Positions 17,128 through 25,460 of a stretch of DNA of 64,000 nucleotides are shown one piece after another. How positions within the stretch are numbered: the first letter of the stretch is position 1; the number at the start of each line of letters is the position of its first letter. This DNA comes from an uncultured Eubacteriales bacterium (GTDB lineage Bacteria; Bacillota; Clostridia; Oscillospirales; Acutalibacteraceae): contig CAKUUD010000004.1 of assembly GCA_934692675.1 (NCBI GenBank), positions 1-64,000 on the forward strand, written 5' to 3'. The notes under the pieces were generated by a model. It saw only the letters and a program-made list of their open reading frames with translations, searched no databases and was not told the origin of the DNA. The position numbers and the translations under genes were made by a program.

Positions 17128-17601
17128 TTATTTATATATCTCCACTATTTTATACGCACATTCTCCGCCCGGAGTTAAAAATCTAACGGTTTCTCCTTCT
17201 CTGTGACCAAGCAACGCTGCACCTACCGGAGATTCATCGGAAATTCTTCCTTCTCTTGGGTCAGCTTCGCTAGAACCTACGATTCTATAATCTACAACTT
17301 CGTCGAAATTTATATCATGGACTTTAACTTTGGAGCCGACATGAATTATGTCTGTGCTGAGCTCATGTTCGTTTATGAGTTTTACATTTTTTAGCATAGC
17401 TTCTATTTCAAGAATTCTGGCTTCCATAATTGCTTGTTCGTTTTTGGCTTCGTCATATTCGCTGTTTTCGGATAAATCGCCAAAAGAAAGTGCAACTTTT
17501 ATTTTTTCGGCTACTTCTTTTCTTTTTACGGTTTTTAAATTTTCAAGTTCGCTTTCAAGATTTTTAAGACCCTCTTCTGTAAGAATAATCTGTTTAGACA
17601 C
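17128..17601 (-). CDS. greA: Transcription elongation factor GreA
   Basis: 157-residue factor that enters the RNA polymerase secondary channel and stimulates cleavage of backtracked RNA. The N-terminal coiled coil carries the acidic tip (SFGDLSENSEYDEAKNEQ, with the two catalytic acidic residues), followed by the FKBP-like C-terminal domain (ISDESPVGAALLGHREGE). It is full length. It precedes lysS by 18 bp and is most likely co-transcribed with it. Confidence 0.97.
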   Translation of the reverse strand: MSKQIILTEEGLKNLESELENLKTVKRKEVAEKIKVALSFGDLSENSEYDEAKNEQAIMEARILEIEAMLKNVKLINEHELSTDIIHVGSKVKVHDINFDEVVDYRIVGSSEADPREGRISDESPVGAALLGHREGETVRFLTPGGECAYKIVEIYK

Positions 17602-17644
17602 TTTAAATCACTCCATATAAATTACTAATATTAAATCATATGCG

Positions 17645-17675
17645 TTCCCTCCGGAGGCATTCATTCCGGAGGGAA
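17645..17675. repeat. Perfect 11-bp inverted repeat upstream of greA
   Basis: TTCCCTCCGGA (17645-17655) and TCCGGAGGGAA (17665-17675) pair perfectly around a 9-nt loop. Neither strand shows a T run, so it is not a clear intrinsic terminator. It lies between the end of yunB and the start of greA and would be in the greA leader or the yunB trailer. Confidence 0.6.
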
Positions 17676-17770
17676 TATTTAAATACATTCATTAAACTAT
17701 ATTTTAACAAATAAATTATATGAAATAAAAGATATAAATGTCAAGCTCCGGGATAAAATTAATACCAGGT

Positions 17771-18427
17771 TTAAGATTCCGGAAGCTTGCAAAGATCCAA
17801 ATTTCCGGAACATGAATACACTCTGGGGACTTTTCCGACAATTACAGTTTCGGATACCAAAATTTCATCATCGGATTCGCTCGTACAAGTGCTGCCGGGG
17901 ATTGTAATACATATCTTGGTGTGAATATTTACGTATATTTGGTGAATTGTTTGATTAATTCCGGCATTCGAAAACTTATTGTTAAAATTTGTAAAAACAT
18001 TTCCTGCAATAGATATTTTCATAGGGACTTTTGGACCTTTTCCGTTTAAGATTTCAAAACCTGACAATGTTCCGAGAGATATCCAGAATGTTTTTTCTTT
18101 GAAGTTCACAATTTTATTCTGAATAAGGGAAGCTATGTGAGATTTTAAAAAATTAATTTTTTTCATGTCGGTATATATGGCGCTGATTTCATTTTTTTCA
18201 TTTCTTTCCACTTTGGTAATTTGGGAGTAAATATCGCCTGAATTTTCCATATCCTCGACTACAGAGGAATTTATAAAATCGGACATAATATACTTTGCTT
18301 TGCCGGTAGCAACACTTTGCGCCACGGGAGTAAACTTACAATTCATACCTACTGTTATTCCTATTAAAATCGCCAACACAATCATAAATCTTAATTTTCT
18401 TTTACGGGATAAAATTTTATTCGACAT
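17771..18427 (-). CDS. yunB: Sporulation protein YunB
   Basis: 218-residue protein with an N-terminal transmembrane anchor (LRFMIVLAILIGITVGM) after a basic leader, then an extracytoplasmic domain with YunB-family features: AKYIMSDFINSSV, and FKEKTFWISLGTLSGFEILNGKGPKVPMKI with the LGTLSG and PKVPMKI core. In Bacillus the gene belongs to the mother-cell sigma-E regulon and is needed for proper spore formation. I choose the ATG at 18427 with GGAGGT 6 nt upstream. The upstream ATG at 18442 lies ahead of that site. Confidence 0.9.
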   Translation of the reverse strand: MSNKILSRKRKLRFMIVLAILIGITVGMNCKFTPVAQSVATGKAKYIMSDFINSSVVEDMENSGDIYSQITKVERNEKNEISAIYTDMKKINFLKSHIASLIQNKIVNFKEKTFWISLGTLSGFEILNGKGPKVPMKISIAGNVFTNFNNKFSNAGINQTIHQIYVNIHTKICITIPGSTCTSESDDEILVSETVIVGKVPRVYSCSGNLDLCKLPES

Positions 18428-18619
18428 AGTTTTACCTCCCATAAAAAGATTTTACTATTAATTTATCCAAATAAGATGTTTTATGTGATTTCTAGAAAAT
18501 AATGTAATAAAAAAATCAAAATATATCCTTTCGTAACTAAAAAAAATTTGGGGAAAATATTATAAGAGCAATGAAATTGCTTGTTAATTTAATAATTAAA
18601 ACGTAAAGGAGGATTTATT

Positions 18620-18856
18620 ATGTGGAATAATTGTTGCGGAAGAAGGCACGAAGAACCAATGTGCAAAAAAATATGCAAAATGGTTAAGCTCATAACCCTT
18701 GGTGTGGTTTTGGGAAGCATAGCAGGAACTGTTGCGATGTATATAGTAAACAACAACAGATGGATACGTTTTAAATCCAGGCAACTCCTGAAAGATGCCC
18801 AAGATTTCACAAAGAACGTGGGCGATAAAATAATGCATCCTGATGATGAAGAATAA
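18620..18856 (+). CDS. Small membrane protein, function unknown
   Basis: 78 residues. The N-terminus has three cysteines in NCCGRRHEEPMC, then one hydrophobic segment (MVKLITLGVVLGSIAGTVAMYIV, residues about 21-43), then a basic amphipathic helix (RFKSRQLLKDAQDFTKNVG) and an acidic end. The layout resembles small YtxH-like envelope proteins, but I do not recognise a family. The ATG has AAAGGAGG 9 nt upstream, and a strong terminator follows, so it is a real monocistronic gene. Confidence 0.75.
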   Translation: MWNNCCGRRHEEPMCKKICKMVKLITLGVVLGSIAGTVAMYIVNNNRWIRFKSRQLLKDAQDFTKNVGDKIMHPDDEE

Positions 18857-18863
18857 TTAATTT

Positions 18864-18894
18864 AAGCAAGGAATTATTTCCTTGCTTTTTCTTT
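18864..18894 (+). terminator. Rho-independent terminator
   Basis: AAGCAAGGAA (18864-18873) pairs perfectly with TTCCTTGCTT (18878-18887), followed by TTTCTTT. It ends the small membrane protein gene and insulates the phage head module. Confidence 0.88.
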
Positions 18895-19042
18895 ATTAAT
18901 ATCACTATATATTTGTTTTGTTTTTGTAAATTTATATTTATTTTGCAGAAATTTATTTTTTGCGGTTTTGTTGTCCTTTTTTATGCAAAAAACTCTCTGT
19001 TTTTTACGAAATATGTAATTAAACATTTTTAAGGAGGAAAAT

Positions 19043-19543
19043 ATGATAAACGCTAAAGATTCTTTTACAAAAAAGGAAACGGCTTTTTGTTATCACTACA
19101 TCAAAACAAATAACGCACCAGAAGCGGCCAGGTTGGCAGGATACACCAAGAAGCCGATGGAAACCGCAATAAGGCTACTTTCCAATTCAAAAATTTCAAG
19201 AAAAATAGAAAAACTTTATTCCGAAAAGAAAATAACTTTAAAATACAAAGCCACAAGTGGGTACGAACGTTTGGCGTTTGGAAATATTGCCGACTCTATA
19301 AAATTATTGTTTTGCGAAAATATTTCTGCAAAAGATTTAGAAAAAATGGATTTATTCAACATAGCAGAAATCCGGAAACCGCGTGAAGGCGCTATGGAAA
19401 TTAAATTTTTTGACAGGCTGAAAGCACTTGAAAAACTGGAAGAAATAGACGCCAACACCAAAGACGAAGGCTCTACCTTTTACAAAGCGCTTGAAAAAGG
19501 ATTCGAAAAATTAAATTCAGAACAGTTTAATTCGGAAAATTAG
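19043..19543 (+). CDS. Phage terminase small subunit
   Basis: 166-residue DNA-recognition subunit of the phage packaging motor. The N-terminus has the family pattern FTKKETAFCYHYIKTNNAPEAARLAGYTKKP with a helix-turn-helix, followed by a helical oligomerisation region and an acidic tail. AAGGAGG lies 8 nt before the ATG at 19043. It is followed without a gap by the large subunit, starting a plus-strand head module that runs to 25338. Confidence 0.85.
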   Translation: MINAKDSFTKKETAFCYHYIKTNNAPEAARLAGYTKKPMETAIRLLSNSKISRKIEKLYSEKKITLKYKATSGYERLAFGNIADSIKLLFCENISAKDLEKMDLFNIAEIRKPREGAMEIKFFDRLKALEKLEEIDANTKDEGSTFYKALEKGFEKLNSEQFNSEN

Positions 19544-20794
19544 ATGGAAATCAAATCTTTTTCAAAAAAACAAATGTTGGTTCTTTCGTGGTGGTTCAAG
19601 GGTTCAAGCTATGAAAATTTTGATGCCATAATTTGCGACGGCTCCATTCGAAGCGGCAAGACCGTGTGCATGTCGATTTCTTTCATTCTTTGGGCATTTT
19701 ATAAATTCGACGGAGCCTCTTTTGCCCTATGCGGAAAAACAATCCGTTCGATAAAAAGAAATGTTGTTGCTCCCCTTTTGCCTACTCTGAAAAAATTGGG
19801 GTTCAATTGTAAGCAAAAATTGTCCGAAAACTTGATTGAAATTTTTTACAAGGGAAAAAAGAACACTATATATCTTTTTGGAGGAAAAGATGAATCCTCG
19901 GCGTCTTTGATTCAAGGTATGACTCTTTCGGGAGTGATGTTTGACGAAGTGGCTCTTATGCCTAAATCATTCGTTGAACAAGCCCTTGCGAGATGTTCTG
20001 TAGCGGGTTCAAAATTCTGGTTTAATTGCAATCCGGAATACCCCGGGCATTGGTTTTATAAAGAGTGGATACTCAAATCTTCGCAGCGTGGAGCATTTTA
20101 CATACACTTTACGATGGATGATAACCCTTCGCTTTCGCCTTCTTTGAAGCTGCGTTACGAAAGGCTTTATTCCGGGACTTTTTACCAGAGATTTATAGAA
20201 GGCAAATGGGTTGCGGTCGAAGGATTAGTTTACCCATATATGTCACGAGAAGAGCCCTTTTGCGATGTACCTAAAGAAAATTTCTCAAAGTATGCTTTAT
20301 CGTGCGACTACGGGATAGTAAACCCTACATCTTGCGGTCTTTGGGGAAAACTAGATGAAAAATGGTACAGAATAGACGAATATTATTACGATTCGAGAAA
20401 GGAGGGTGAAACTATAACTGACGAGGAACATTACAAACGTATCTGCAAATTAATAGATGACAGATACATAAGCTACATGACGGTGGATCCGTCTGCGGCA
20501 AGCTTTATAACTCTTTTAAGAAAACATGTCACGTTTCCGATAATTCCCGCCAAAAACAATGTCTTAAACGGCATAAGAGAGGTCGGAACCGCATTAAAAA
20601 GAGGTGATATAAAAATTTGTAAAAACTGTGTGAATTCCATTCGAGAATTTTCTTTATACAGGTGGAATAACAGTTCGGCAAAAGACGTGCCCGTTAAAGA
20701 AAACGACCATGCGATGGACGACATAAGATATTTTGTTACAACACTGATGTCTACTGACGACGAACCATTTTTTGCAATGGCTACTACAAGATAA
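19544..20794 (+). CDS. Phage terminase large subunit, PBSX type
   Basis: 416-residue DNA-packaging ATPase and nuclease. Walker A is GSIRSGKT near residue 32, and Walker B is SGVMFDEVAL near residue 130, with the catalytic Glu. The coupling motif FWFNCNPEYPGHWFY is present. The RNase H-like nuclease has its acidic residues in LSCDYGIVNP near residue 253, MTVDPSA near residue 312 and DHAMDDIRYF near residue 390. All catalytic residues are intact and the length is normal, so the gene is not a decayed remnant. Confidence 0.93.
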   Translation: MEIKSFSKKQMLVLSWWFKGSSYENFDAIICDGSIRSGKTVCMSISFILWAFYKFDGASFALCGKTIRSIKRNVVAPLLPTLKKLGFNCKQKLSENLIEIFYKGKKNTIYLFGGKDESSASLIQGMTLSGVMFDEVALMPKSFVEQALARCSVAGSKFWFNCNPEYPGHWFYKEWILKSSQRGAFYIHFTMDDNPSLSPSLKLRYERLYSGTFYQRFIEGKWVAVEGLVYPYMSREEPFCDVPKENFSKYALSCDYGIVNPTSCGLWGKLDEKWYRIDEYYYDSRKEGETITDEEHYKRICKLIDDRYISYMTVDPSAASFITLLRKHVTFPIIPAKNNVLNGIREVGTALKRGDIKICKNCVNSIREFSLYRWNNSSAKDVPVKENDHAMDDIRYFVTTLMSTDDEPFFAMATTR

Positions 20795-20808
20795 AAAGGA
20801 GCTTAAAA

Positions 20809-21996
20809 GTGAATTTATTTAAAAAGAAAAAACAAAACTTTCCTACTGTTCAAATTGCACCCGCACATGAACAAAAAAAGCATCCATTCAGTCAAATAAG
20901 GAATTATAAGCCTGATTCGACTTGTGAATTAAAACTTTATAAATCGATAAAAGAAGCTGTGCCTATTATTGACGCAGCAATTTCCAAAATCATACGTTTA
21001 ACCGGAGAATTTGAAATAGAATGCGAAAACGAAGACATTCAAAAAGAAATTAACAACTTTATAAAAAATGTCCACGTAAATTCATGTTCAATCGGCGCTA
21101 ATCAATTTATATTATCCCATTTAAATCAGCTACTGACCTATGGAACAGCCGTAGGTGAAATAGTTGTGAATCCTGTTTCAAATAAGATAGAAGCTTTGTA
21201 CAATGCTTCGCTTTACGACGTCGACCTCAGCACGGGAAACAATCCGCTAAAAATAAAAATAAGCCGAAAAAATCCGGATGGCACGATGTCAAAAGTAAAA
21301 TATCCGGAACTTGTTTTGATATCAACTTTAAACCCTGAGCCTGGCGAAATTTACGGAAATTCAATTATGAAAGGTCTGCCTTTCGTCAGCGATATTCTAT
21401 TAAAGATATATAACAGCATAGGAATAAACTGGGAAAGAGTCGGCAACATAAAATTTGCGGTTACATATAAGCCTTCTTCGGATATGGGCGACAGAACTTT
21501 TACAAAAGAAAGAGCATCGCAAATAGCTTCGGAATGGAGCAAAGCGATGAAAGATACATATCAGCCCAGCGATTTCGTAGCAATCGGAGACGTAGATATA
21601 AAAGTAATAGGCGCAGATAACACGGTGCTTGACAGCCAGGTGCCCGTAAGGCAAATGCTGGAACAAATAGTCAGCAAACTATCTATACCGCCTTTCTTAC
21701 TAGGATTAAACTGGTCAACAACCGAAACAATGTCCGCCCAGCAATCCGATATTCTAAGCAATGAACTGGAAGCCTACAGAAGAGCTTTGAACCCTGTGAT
21801 ATCGAAAATATGCGACCTATGGATGAAATTTAACGGCTACTGCGAAGAGTACAAAATCAAATGGAAGATGGTTGATTTAAGCGACAGGCTTAACATAGCT
21901 AACACAAGACTGGCCAACGCACGAGCAGCCGAAATTGAAAAAAGAATAGAAGAAACATACGGCGAAAAACTTAAAAATTTAAATGAGGAGATTTAA
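20809..21996 (+). CDS. Phage portal protein
   Basis: 395-residue protein that should form the dodecameric ring at the capsid vertex through which DNA passes. It has portal-like features: an N-terminal DAAISKIIRLTGEF helix, the stretch PELVLISTLNPEPGEIYGNS, and the clip and stem region SIPPFLLGLNWSTTETMSAQQSD, followed by a long C-terminal helix. The start is GTG at 20809 with AAAGGAG about 8 nt upstream. It lies between the terminase and the head protease, the canonical order. Confidence 0.85.
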   Translation: MNLFKKKKQNFPTVQIAPAHEQKKHPFSQIRNYKPDSTCELKLYKSIKEAVPIIDAAISKIIRLTGEFEIECENEDIQKEINNFIKNVHVNSCSIGANQFILSHLNQLLTYGTAVGEIVVNPVSNKIEALYNASLYDVDLSTGNNPLKIKISRKNPDGTMSKVKYPELVLISTLNPEPGEIYGNSIMKGLPFVSDILLKIYNSIGINWERVGNIKFAVTYKPSSDMGDRTFTKERASQIASEWSKAMKDTYQPSDFVAIGDVDIKVIGADNTVLDSQVPVRQMLEQIVSKLSIPPFLLGLNWSTTETMSAQQSDILSNELEAYRRALNPVISKICDLWMKFNGYCEEYKIKWKMVDLSDRLNIANTRLANARAAEIEKRIEETYGEKLKNLNEEI

Positions 21997-21998
21997 AA

Positions 21999-22994
21999 AT
22001 GAAAGACGGATACGTAATAAAAAACTTGAAAGATGTACATATTTTGCCACAAGACTTAGAAATGATAAATAAACTTACCAGAAGGAATTTTTCTGAAGAT
22101 GAAATATACACTTTCAATGTCGTTCTTTGTGACAACGAAATCGACAGAGAAAATGAAAAATTCACTAATGAAGCCTTGGACAAGCTGTGCGAGTTATTCG
22201 TTGGAAAAACCGGAATAATAGACCACACGCCTTCGAGCAAAAATCAAACTGCAAGAATTTATCACTGTTACACAGAAGAAGTCCCTGAAAAATCAAACAC
22301 CGTCGGAGAACCTTACAAAAGACTCATAGCCAAATGCTATATGCCGAAATCTCAAAAAAATGAAAATATCATTTTGGAAATTGACTCGGGAATAAAAAAA
22401 GAAGTGAGCGTAGGATGCGCCGTTAAAAATAGAATCTGCTCCATTTGCGGCACAGACATAAACAAAGAGCCATGTGCACATACAAAGGGCAAAAAATATC
22501 GCAAAAATGGGAAATATACGATTTGTTACATAGCTCTCGATAATCCTACTGACGCATACGAATGGTCTTTTGTGGCAGTGCCGGCACAAAAAGCAGCCGG
22601 AGTTATAAAATCATTTAGGTTTTATGAGAAAGGAGGTGAAAAAAATATGGACGAAATTTTAAAAGCATTGGGTACGGGCAAAACTTTAACTTTAAGCGAA
22701 AATGAAACTCAAGAGGTATTTTCTTTGATAAAAAGTCTAAAAGAAAAAGCTGAAGCCGGAGAATATTTCAAAGAAGAGTTAAAAAAAGAGGTAATCAAAC
22801 TTTCGGGTATAGTTCAGCCTGAAATAAGCTCTTCTTTAATAAAAAGCATAGCAGACAAAATCTCCATAAAAGAGCTCACACAATTTAGAGACTGTTTTAA
22901 AGAGAGAGCCTCAAAAGTAATGCCGCTGACTCCTCAATTTTCTTCAGAGGAAGCCAAAAAAAGCTCATGCTCCAATACCCAATTCAAAATATGA
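21999..22994 (+). CDS. Phage prohead protease with C-terminal scaffold region
   Basis: 331 residues. The first 210 look like a phage head maturation protease (TFNVVLCDNEIDRENEKF, then FVGKTGIIDH with a candidate catalytic His, and EWSFVAVPAQKAAG). A four-Cys segment (CSICGTDINKEPCAH) is a possible zinc site near residue 150. The last 115 residues are charged and helical, as expected for a scaffold. An in-frame ATG at 22647 with its own strong ribosome binding site could make the scaffold part separately. The assignment rests on order (portal, protease, capsid) and on these segments. Confidence 0.72.
   Translation: MKDGYVIKNLKDVHILPQDLEMINKLTRRNFSEDEIYTFNVVLCDNEIDRENEKFTNEALDKLCELFVGKTGIIDHTPSSKNQTARIYHCYTEEVPEKSNTVGEPYKRLIAKCYMPKSQKNENIILEIDSGIKKEVSVGCAVKNRICSICGTDINKEPCAHTKGKKYRKNGKYTICYIALDNPTDAYEWSFVAVPAQKAAGVIKSFRFYEKGGEKNMDEILKALGTGKTLTLSENETQEVFSLIKSLKEKAEAGEYFKEELKKEVIKLSGIVQPEISSSLIKSIADKISIKELTQFRDCFKERASKVMPLTPQFSSEEAKKSSCSNTQFKI
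22647..22994 (+). CDS. Nested in-frame scaffold protein (internal start)
   Basis: AGGAGGTGA (22631-22639) lies 7 nt upstream of an ATG at 22647, in the same frame as the protease gene (residue 217). The product would be 115 residues, starting MDEILKALGTGKTL, helical and charged. The arrangement equals phage lambda C/Nu3, where the scaffold is translated from an internal start of the protease gene. Translation from this site is inferred. Confidence 0.65.
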   Translation: MDEILKALGTGKTLTLSENETQEVFSLIKSLKEKAEAGEYFKEELKKEVIKLSGIVQPEISSSLIKSIADKISIKELTQFRDCFKERASKVMPLTPQFSSEEAKKSSCSNTQFKI

Positions 22995-23033
22995 AAGATA
23001 TAAATATTAAAAAATAAAACGGAGGAATTTAAA

Positions 23034-24077
23034 ATGTCATTTTGTGATTCAATAAGACTAGAAAAAGGTATGTACAACGTAAGAGGAAAAAGCTTTACTG
23101 AAGTGTTGGAAAGTTTGGACCCATCAGAAAATTATAAAGAAACTCCACTTGCAGGATTAGACGCATATGAAAGACAATTAAAAAGATTCGACATAAAAGT
23201 AAACGGCCCTGCATGCGACAAAATAGAAAAATTCTTTAGCACGACTGATTCAGCAGTATTGTTCCCTGAATTTATTTCCAGAGCAATAAAACAAGGGCTC
23301 GAATCCTTTAAAATTTTACCGGAAATCGTAGCTGCAACCAGCATAATCGACGGAGTAGATTATAGATCTATTTCTACTTCCGAGGACGAAAGCAATACGA
23401 ATTCTGGGTCGGGTTCATATGTCGGCGAAGCTACATCCATTAAAAAAATAGATGTAAAACATGGAACAAGTCTTACAAAACTTAAAAAATACGGCAGAAT
23501 TTTTTCTTCTTCATATGAAGCAATGAGATTCCAAAACCTGGATTTAATGACAGTTATATTCAAACAAATCGGTAGGGATCTTGCTTATGAGCAACTAGAC
23601 GATCTCATCACTGCAATCATGCCTTCTACGGGTGCTGTAAGCACAACCGAAGCATCTAAAATTGCTTATTCTGATGTAGTTAGTTTGTGGTCTGCATTCG
23701 GTTCTTACAGTCCAAACGTAATAATCGGCGCATCAGAAACAATTTCTACAATTTTGAATATCGATCAAATAAAAGATATACATACAGATACTCACATGCA
23801 CGGCTGCAGCCAATTTATAAATCCTATGTCTGCAAACTTGATCGTAAATAATTCATTAAAAACAACCAGTTCAGAAAAACTTCTTGCTTTCGATAAAGAT
23901 TTTGCTGTTCAAATGGTACAGTCCGGAAACTTAACAATTGAATACGATAAAGTAATTGACCAACAGCTCAATCAAGCCGCAATTAGCGTTATAAGAGGAT
24001 TTTCACCAATTTGTACAGATGCTATTAAATGTCTCCAAATAAATCCAATTACTAACACTAGTCAATCATCTAATTAA
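23034..24077 (+). CDS. Phage major capsid protein (HK97-fold candidate)
   Basis: 347-residue protein. The position after protease and scaffold, the length and the general pattern fit an HK97-fold capsid protein. Visible segments include an N-terminal charged arm, SAVLFPEFISRAIKQGLE, a Gly/Ser-rich loop (ESNTNSGSGSYVGE) and a region KLLAFDKDFAVQMVQSGNLTIEYDKVIDQQLNQAAISVIRGF, typical of the C-terminal part of such capsids. There is a strong GGAGG before the ATG. A hairpin follows the stop codon. The frame is uninterrupted. Confidence 0.82.
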   Translation: MSFCDSIRLEKGMYNVRGKSFTEVLESLDPSENYKETPLAGLDAYERQLKRFDIKVNGPACDKIEKFFSTTDSAVLFPEFISRAIKQGLESFKILPEIVAATSIIDGVDYRSISTSEDESNTNSGSGSYVGEATSIKKIDVKHGTSLTKLKKYGRIFSSSYEAMRFQNLDLMTVIFKQIGRDLAYEQLDDLITAIMPSTGAVSTTEASKIAYSDVVSLWSAFGSYSPNVIIGASETISTILNIDQIKDIHTDTHMHGCSQFINPMSANLIVNNSLKTTSSEKLLAFDKDFAVQMVQSGNLTIEYDKVIDQQLNQAAISVIRGFSPICTDAIKCLQINPITNTSQSSN

Positions 24078-24095
24078 CAAGATATAAATTTAGAC

Positions 24096-24134
24096 GCTTT
24101 CCTGCTTTTTATTACGAGCAGGAAAGCACTTATT
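24096..24134 (+). terminator. Hairpin after the capsid gene
   Basis: GCTTTCCTGCT (24096-24106) pairs perfectly with AGCAGGAAAGC (24117-24127), followed by ACTTATTTA. The T content is weak, so it may be a partial terminator that sets capsid mRNA above downstream genes. Confidence 0.6.
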
Positions 24135-24153
24135 TAATAGGAGGATTTTTAAA

Positions 24154-24516
24154 GTGAATTTACAAACAATTTTAGAGCGTTTTGTACTTATATCCGGAAT
24201 TCCTGAAAATGAAGTTTGTGAATATATTCCTATGTGCGAAGATGCCCAAGAAGAAATTGCTTCAAATTTAAAAAGTGGTGCTGATATCTCTGCCTATGAA
24301 AGAAAATTAAACGTAGCTGCAGCTACCCTGGCTTTCTATAAATATACACTATGTCGTGCCTCGGGTGGCAATGCGGAATCTTTTGCAGCGGGAGAATTAC
24401 GTATAAAAAACGACTTACAGTCTAACGTAAATATGGCCTACAGATTGTGGATGGAAGCTAAAAAAGCTATTTCTCCTATACTCGAAGATACCGACTTCTT
24501 TTTCGAGAGGATTTAA
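24154..24516 (+). CDS. Phage head-tail connector-like protein
   Basis: 120-residue, mostly helical protein. The placement directly after the capsid gene and the size suit a head-tail connector (gp6/gp15 type), with YIPMCEDAQEEIASNLK and YERKLNVAAATLAFYKYTLC helices and a conserved-looking LWMEAKKAI. The start is GTG at 24154 with AGGAGG upstream. The family assignment is by position and size only. Confidence 0.6.
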   Translation: MNLQTILERFVLISGIPENEVCEYIPMCEDAQEEIASNLKSGADISAYERKLNVAAATLAFYKYTLCRASGGNAESFAAGELRIKNDLQSNVNMAYRLWMEAKKAISPILEDTDFFFERI

Positions 24517-24519
24517 AAA

Positions 24520-24849
24520 ATGGTAGCAGAATCAAGAAAAATTATATTGAAATACGGCCAGACAGTCATAATCAAAGCGAGCAGCACTTCTTCTCCCATA
24601 GAAACAAAAGCCATTATACAGCCATTACGTTCGGATGTTCAGAGCAGCCTTTACGGCGATTATACCGATTCGACAAAAACCGAACAATTTTTATATATTG
24701 GTCTTCCGGAAATTAAACTTAGTACTTATCCTGACACAACAATAATAACATGCGCAGGAGAAAATTATATTATAAAAAAATCCGAAAGCTTTTATTGCGG
24801 AAATCAAGTCATGTATGAAAGAGCAGTACTCGAAAAAAGTTCTACATAA
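24520..24849 (+). CDS. Phage head closure (stopper)-like protein
   Basis: 109-residue beta-rich protein. It opens with KIILKYGQTVIIKASSTSSP and ends with ITCAGENYIIKKSESFYCGNQVMYERAVLEK, the pattern of small head-closure or minor structural proteins of siphovirus-like and PBSX-like phages. It starts 3 bp after the preceding stop. The assignment is by position and size. Confidence 0.55.
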   Translation: MVAESRKIILKYGQTVIIKASSTSSPIETKAIIQPLRSDVQSSLYGDYTDSTKTEQFLYIGLPEIKLSTYPDTTIITCAGENYIIKKSESFYCGNQVMYERAVLEKSST

Positions 24850-24933
24850 TTTTAAACAATATCGAAATCTTTTGATTTTTAATTGGTTTCGATATTGTAA
24901 GTTTAATTTAATAAAACAAGGATGGTAATATAC

Positions 24934-25338
24934 GTGTTTAATAAAAGTCAAAAACAAAATATTGAAAAATCCAATTTTATAGAACCTATAATCGTATCCG
25001 GAAAATATTTTGGTATAAAATTACTCTCCGCATACGATTTTATGCTCTGTACAAAACTGCACACCGAAACATCAAAAAAATTAATATCTGAAAATTTTGA
25101 TAAAAAGCTTAGTGAGGATATAAGTCAGTACGCGTGCATTGTTTCGCAGTGCCTATGTAATTTCCGCGGAGAAAAAATTTTCACTAGTCCTATGGCCGCC
25201 ATAAAACAGCTTACGCCCTATGAGTTATACGCTATTTGCCAAGAATATCAAAAGCTGCAAAAGAATATAATAAAGATAGATAAATCATCCAATAAAATAA
25301 TAAACAAAGTAAAAAATACTTATACCGAAAAAAAATAA
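24934..25338 (+). CDS. Phage-module protein of unknown function (tail-chaperone-like?)
   Basis: 134 residues, helical, with SGKYFGIKLLSAYDFMLCTKL, a SPMAAIKQLTPYELYAICQEY helix and a basic Lys/Asn-rich tail. It is the last gene of the head module. Its position could suit a tail-assembly chaperone of PBSX type, but no sheath or tube genes accompany it, so this is weak. I choose the GTG at 24934 with AAGGA 11 nt upstream. The ATG at 24922 overlaps the binding site. Confidence 0.5.
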   Translation: MFNKSQKQNIEKSNFIEPIIVSGKYFGIKLLSAYDFMLCTKLHTETSKKLISENFDKKLSEDISQYACIVSQCLCNFRGEKIFTSPMAAIKQLTPYELYAICQEYQKLQKNIIKIDKSSNKIINKVKNTYTEKK

Positions 25339-25349
25339 TATAAAAGCTA

Positions 25350-25379
25350 TTGACTTTTTAAAACAATTTGTGATAAAAT
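25350..25379 (+). promoter_or_regulatory. Promoter of the rimP-nusA-infB operon
   Basis: TTGACT (25350-25355) and TAAAAT (25374-25379) are 18 bp apart, about 80 bp before rimP. A leader hairpin lies between this promoter and the gene. Confidence 0.65.
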
Positions 25380-25411
25380 AATGAAAAGTCTTGGACTTTA
25401 TTCGTTGACCA

Positions 25412-25438
25412 AAAAGAGTGGGATATTCCCGCTCTTTT
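25412..25438 (+). promoter_or_regulatory. Leader hairpin before rimP
   Basis: AAAAGAGTGGG (25412-25422) pairs with CCCGCTCTTTT (25428-25438) with one G-U pair and a 5-nt loop. It lies in the transcribed leader of the operon, with only a short T run inside its 3' arm. It may be an attenuator or a processing structure. A hairpin before rimP is common in Clostridia. Confidence 0.45.
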
Positions 25439-25460
25439 GCACGTATTATGGAGGGATTGA

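Noticed and set aside
18589..18838. Minus-strand frames opposite the small membrane protein gene
   Set aside because: They have no binding site. The plus-strand gene has AAAGGAGG and a following terminator.
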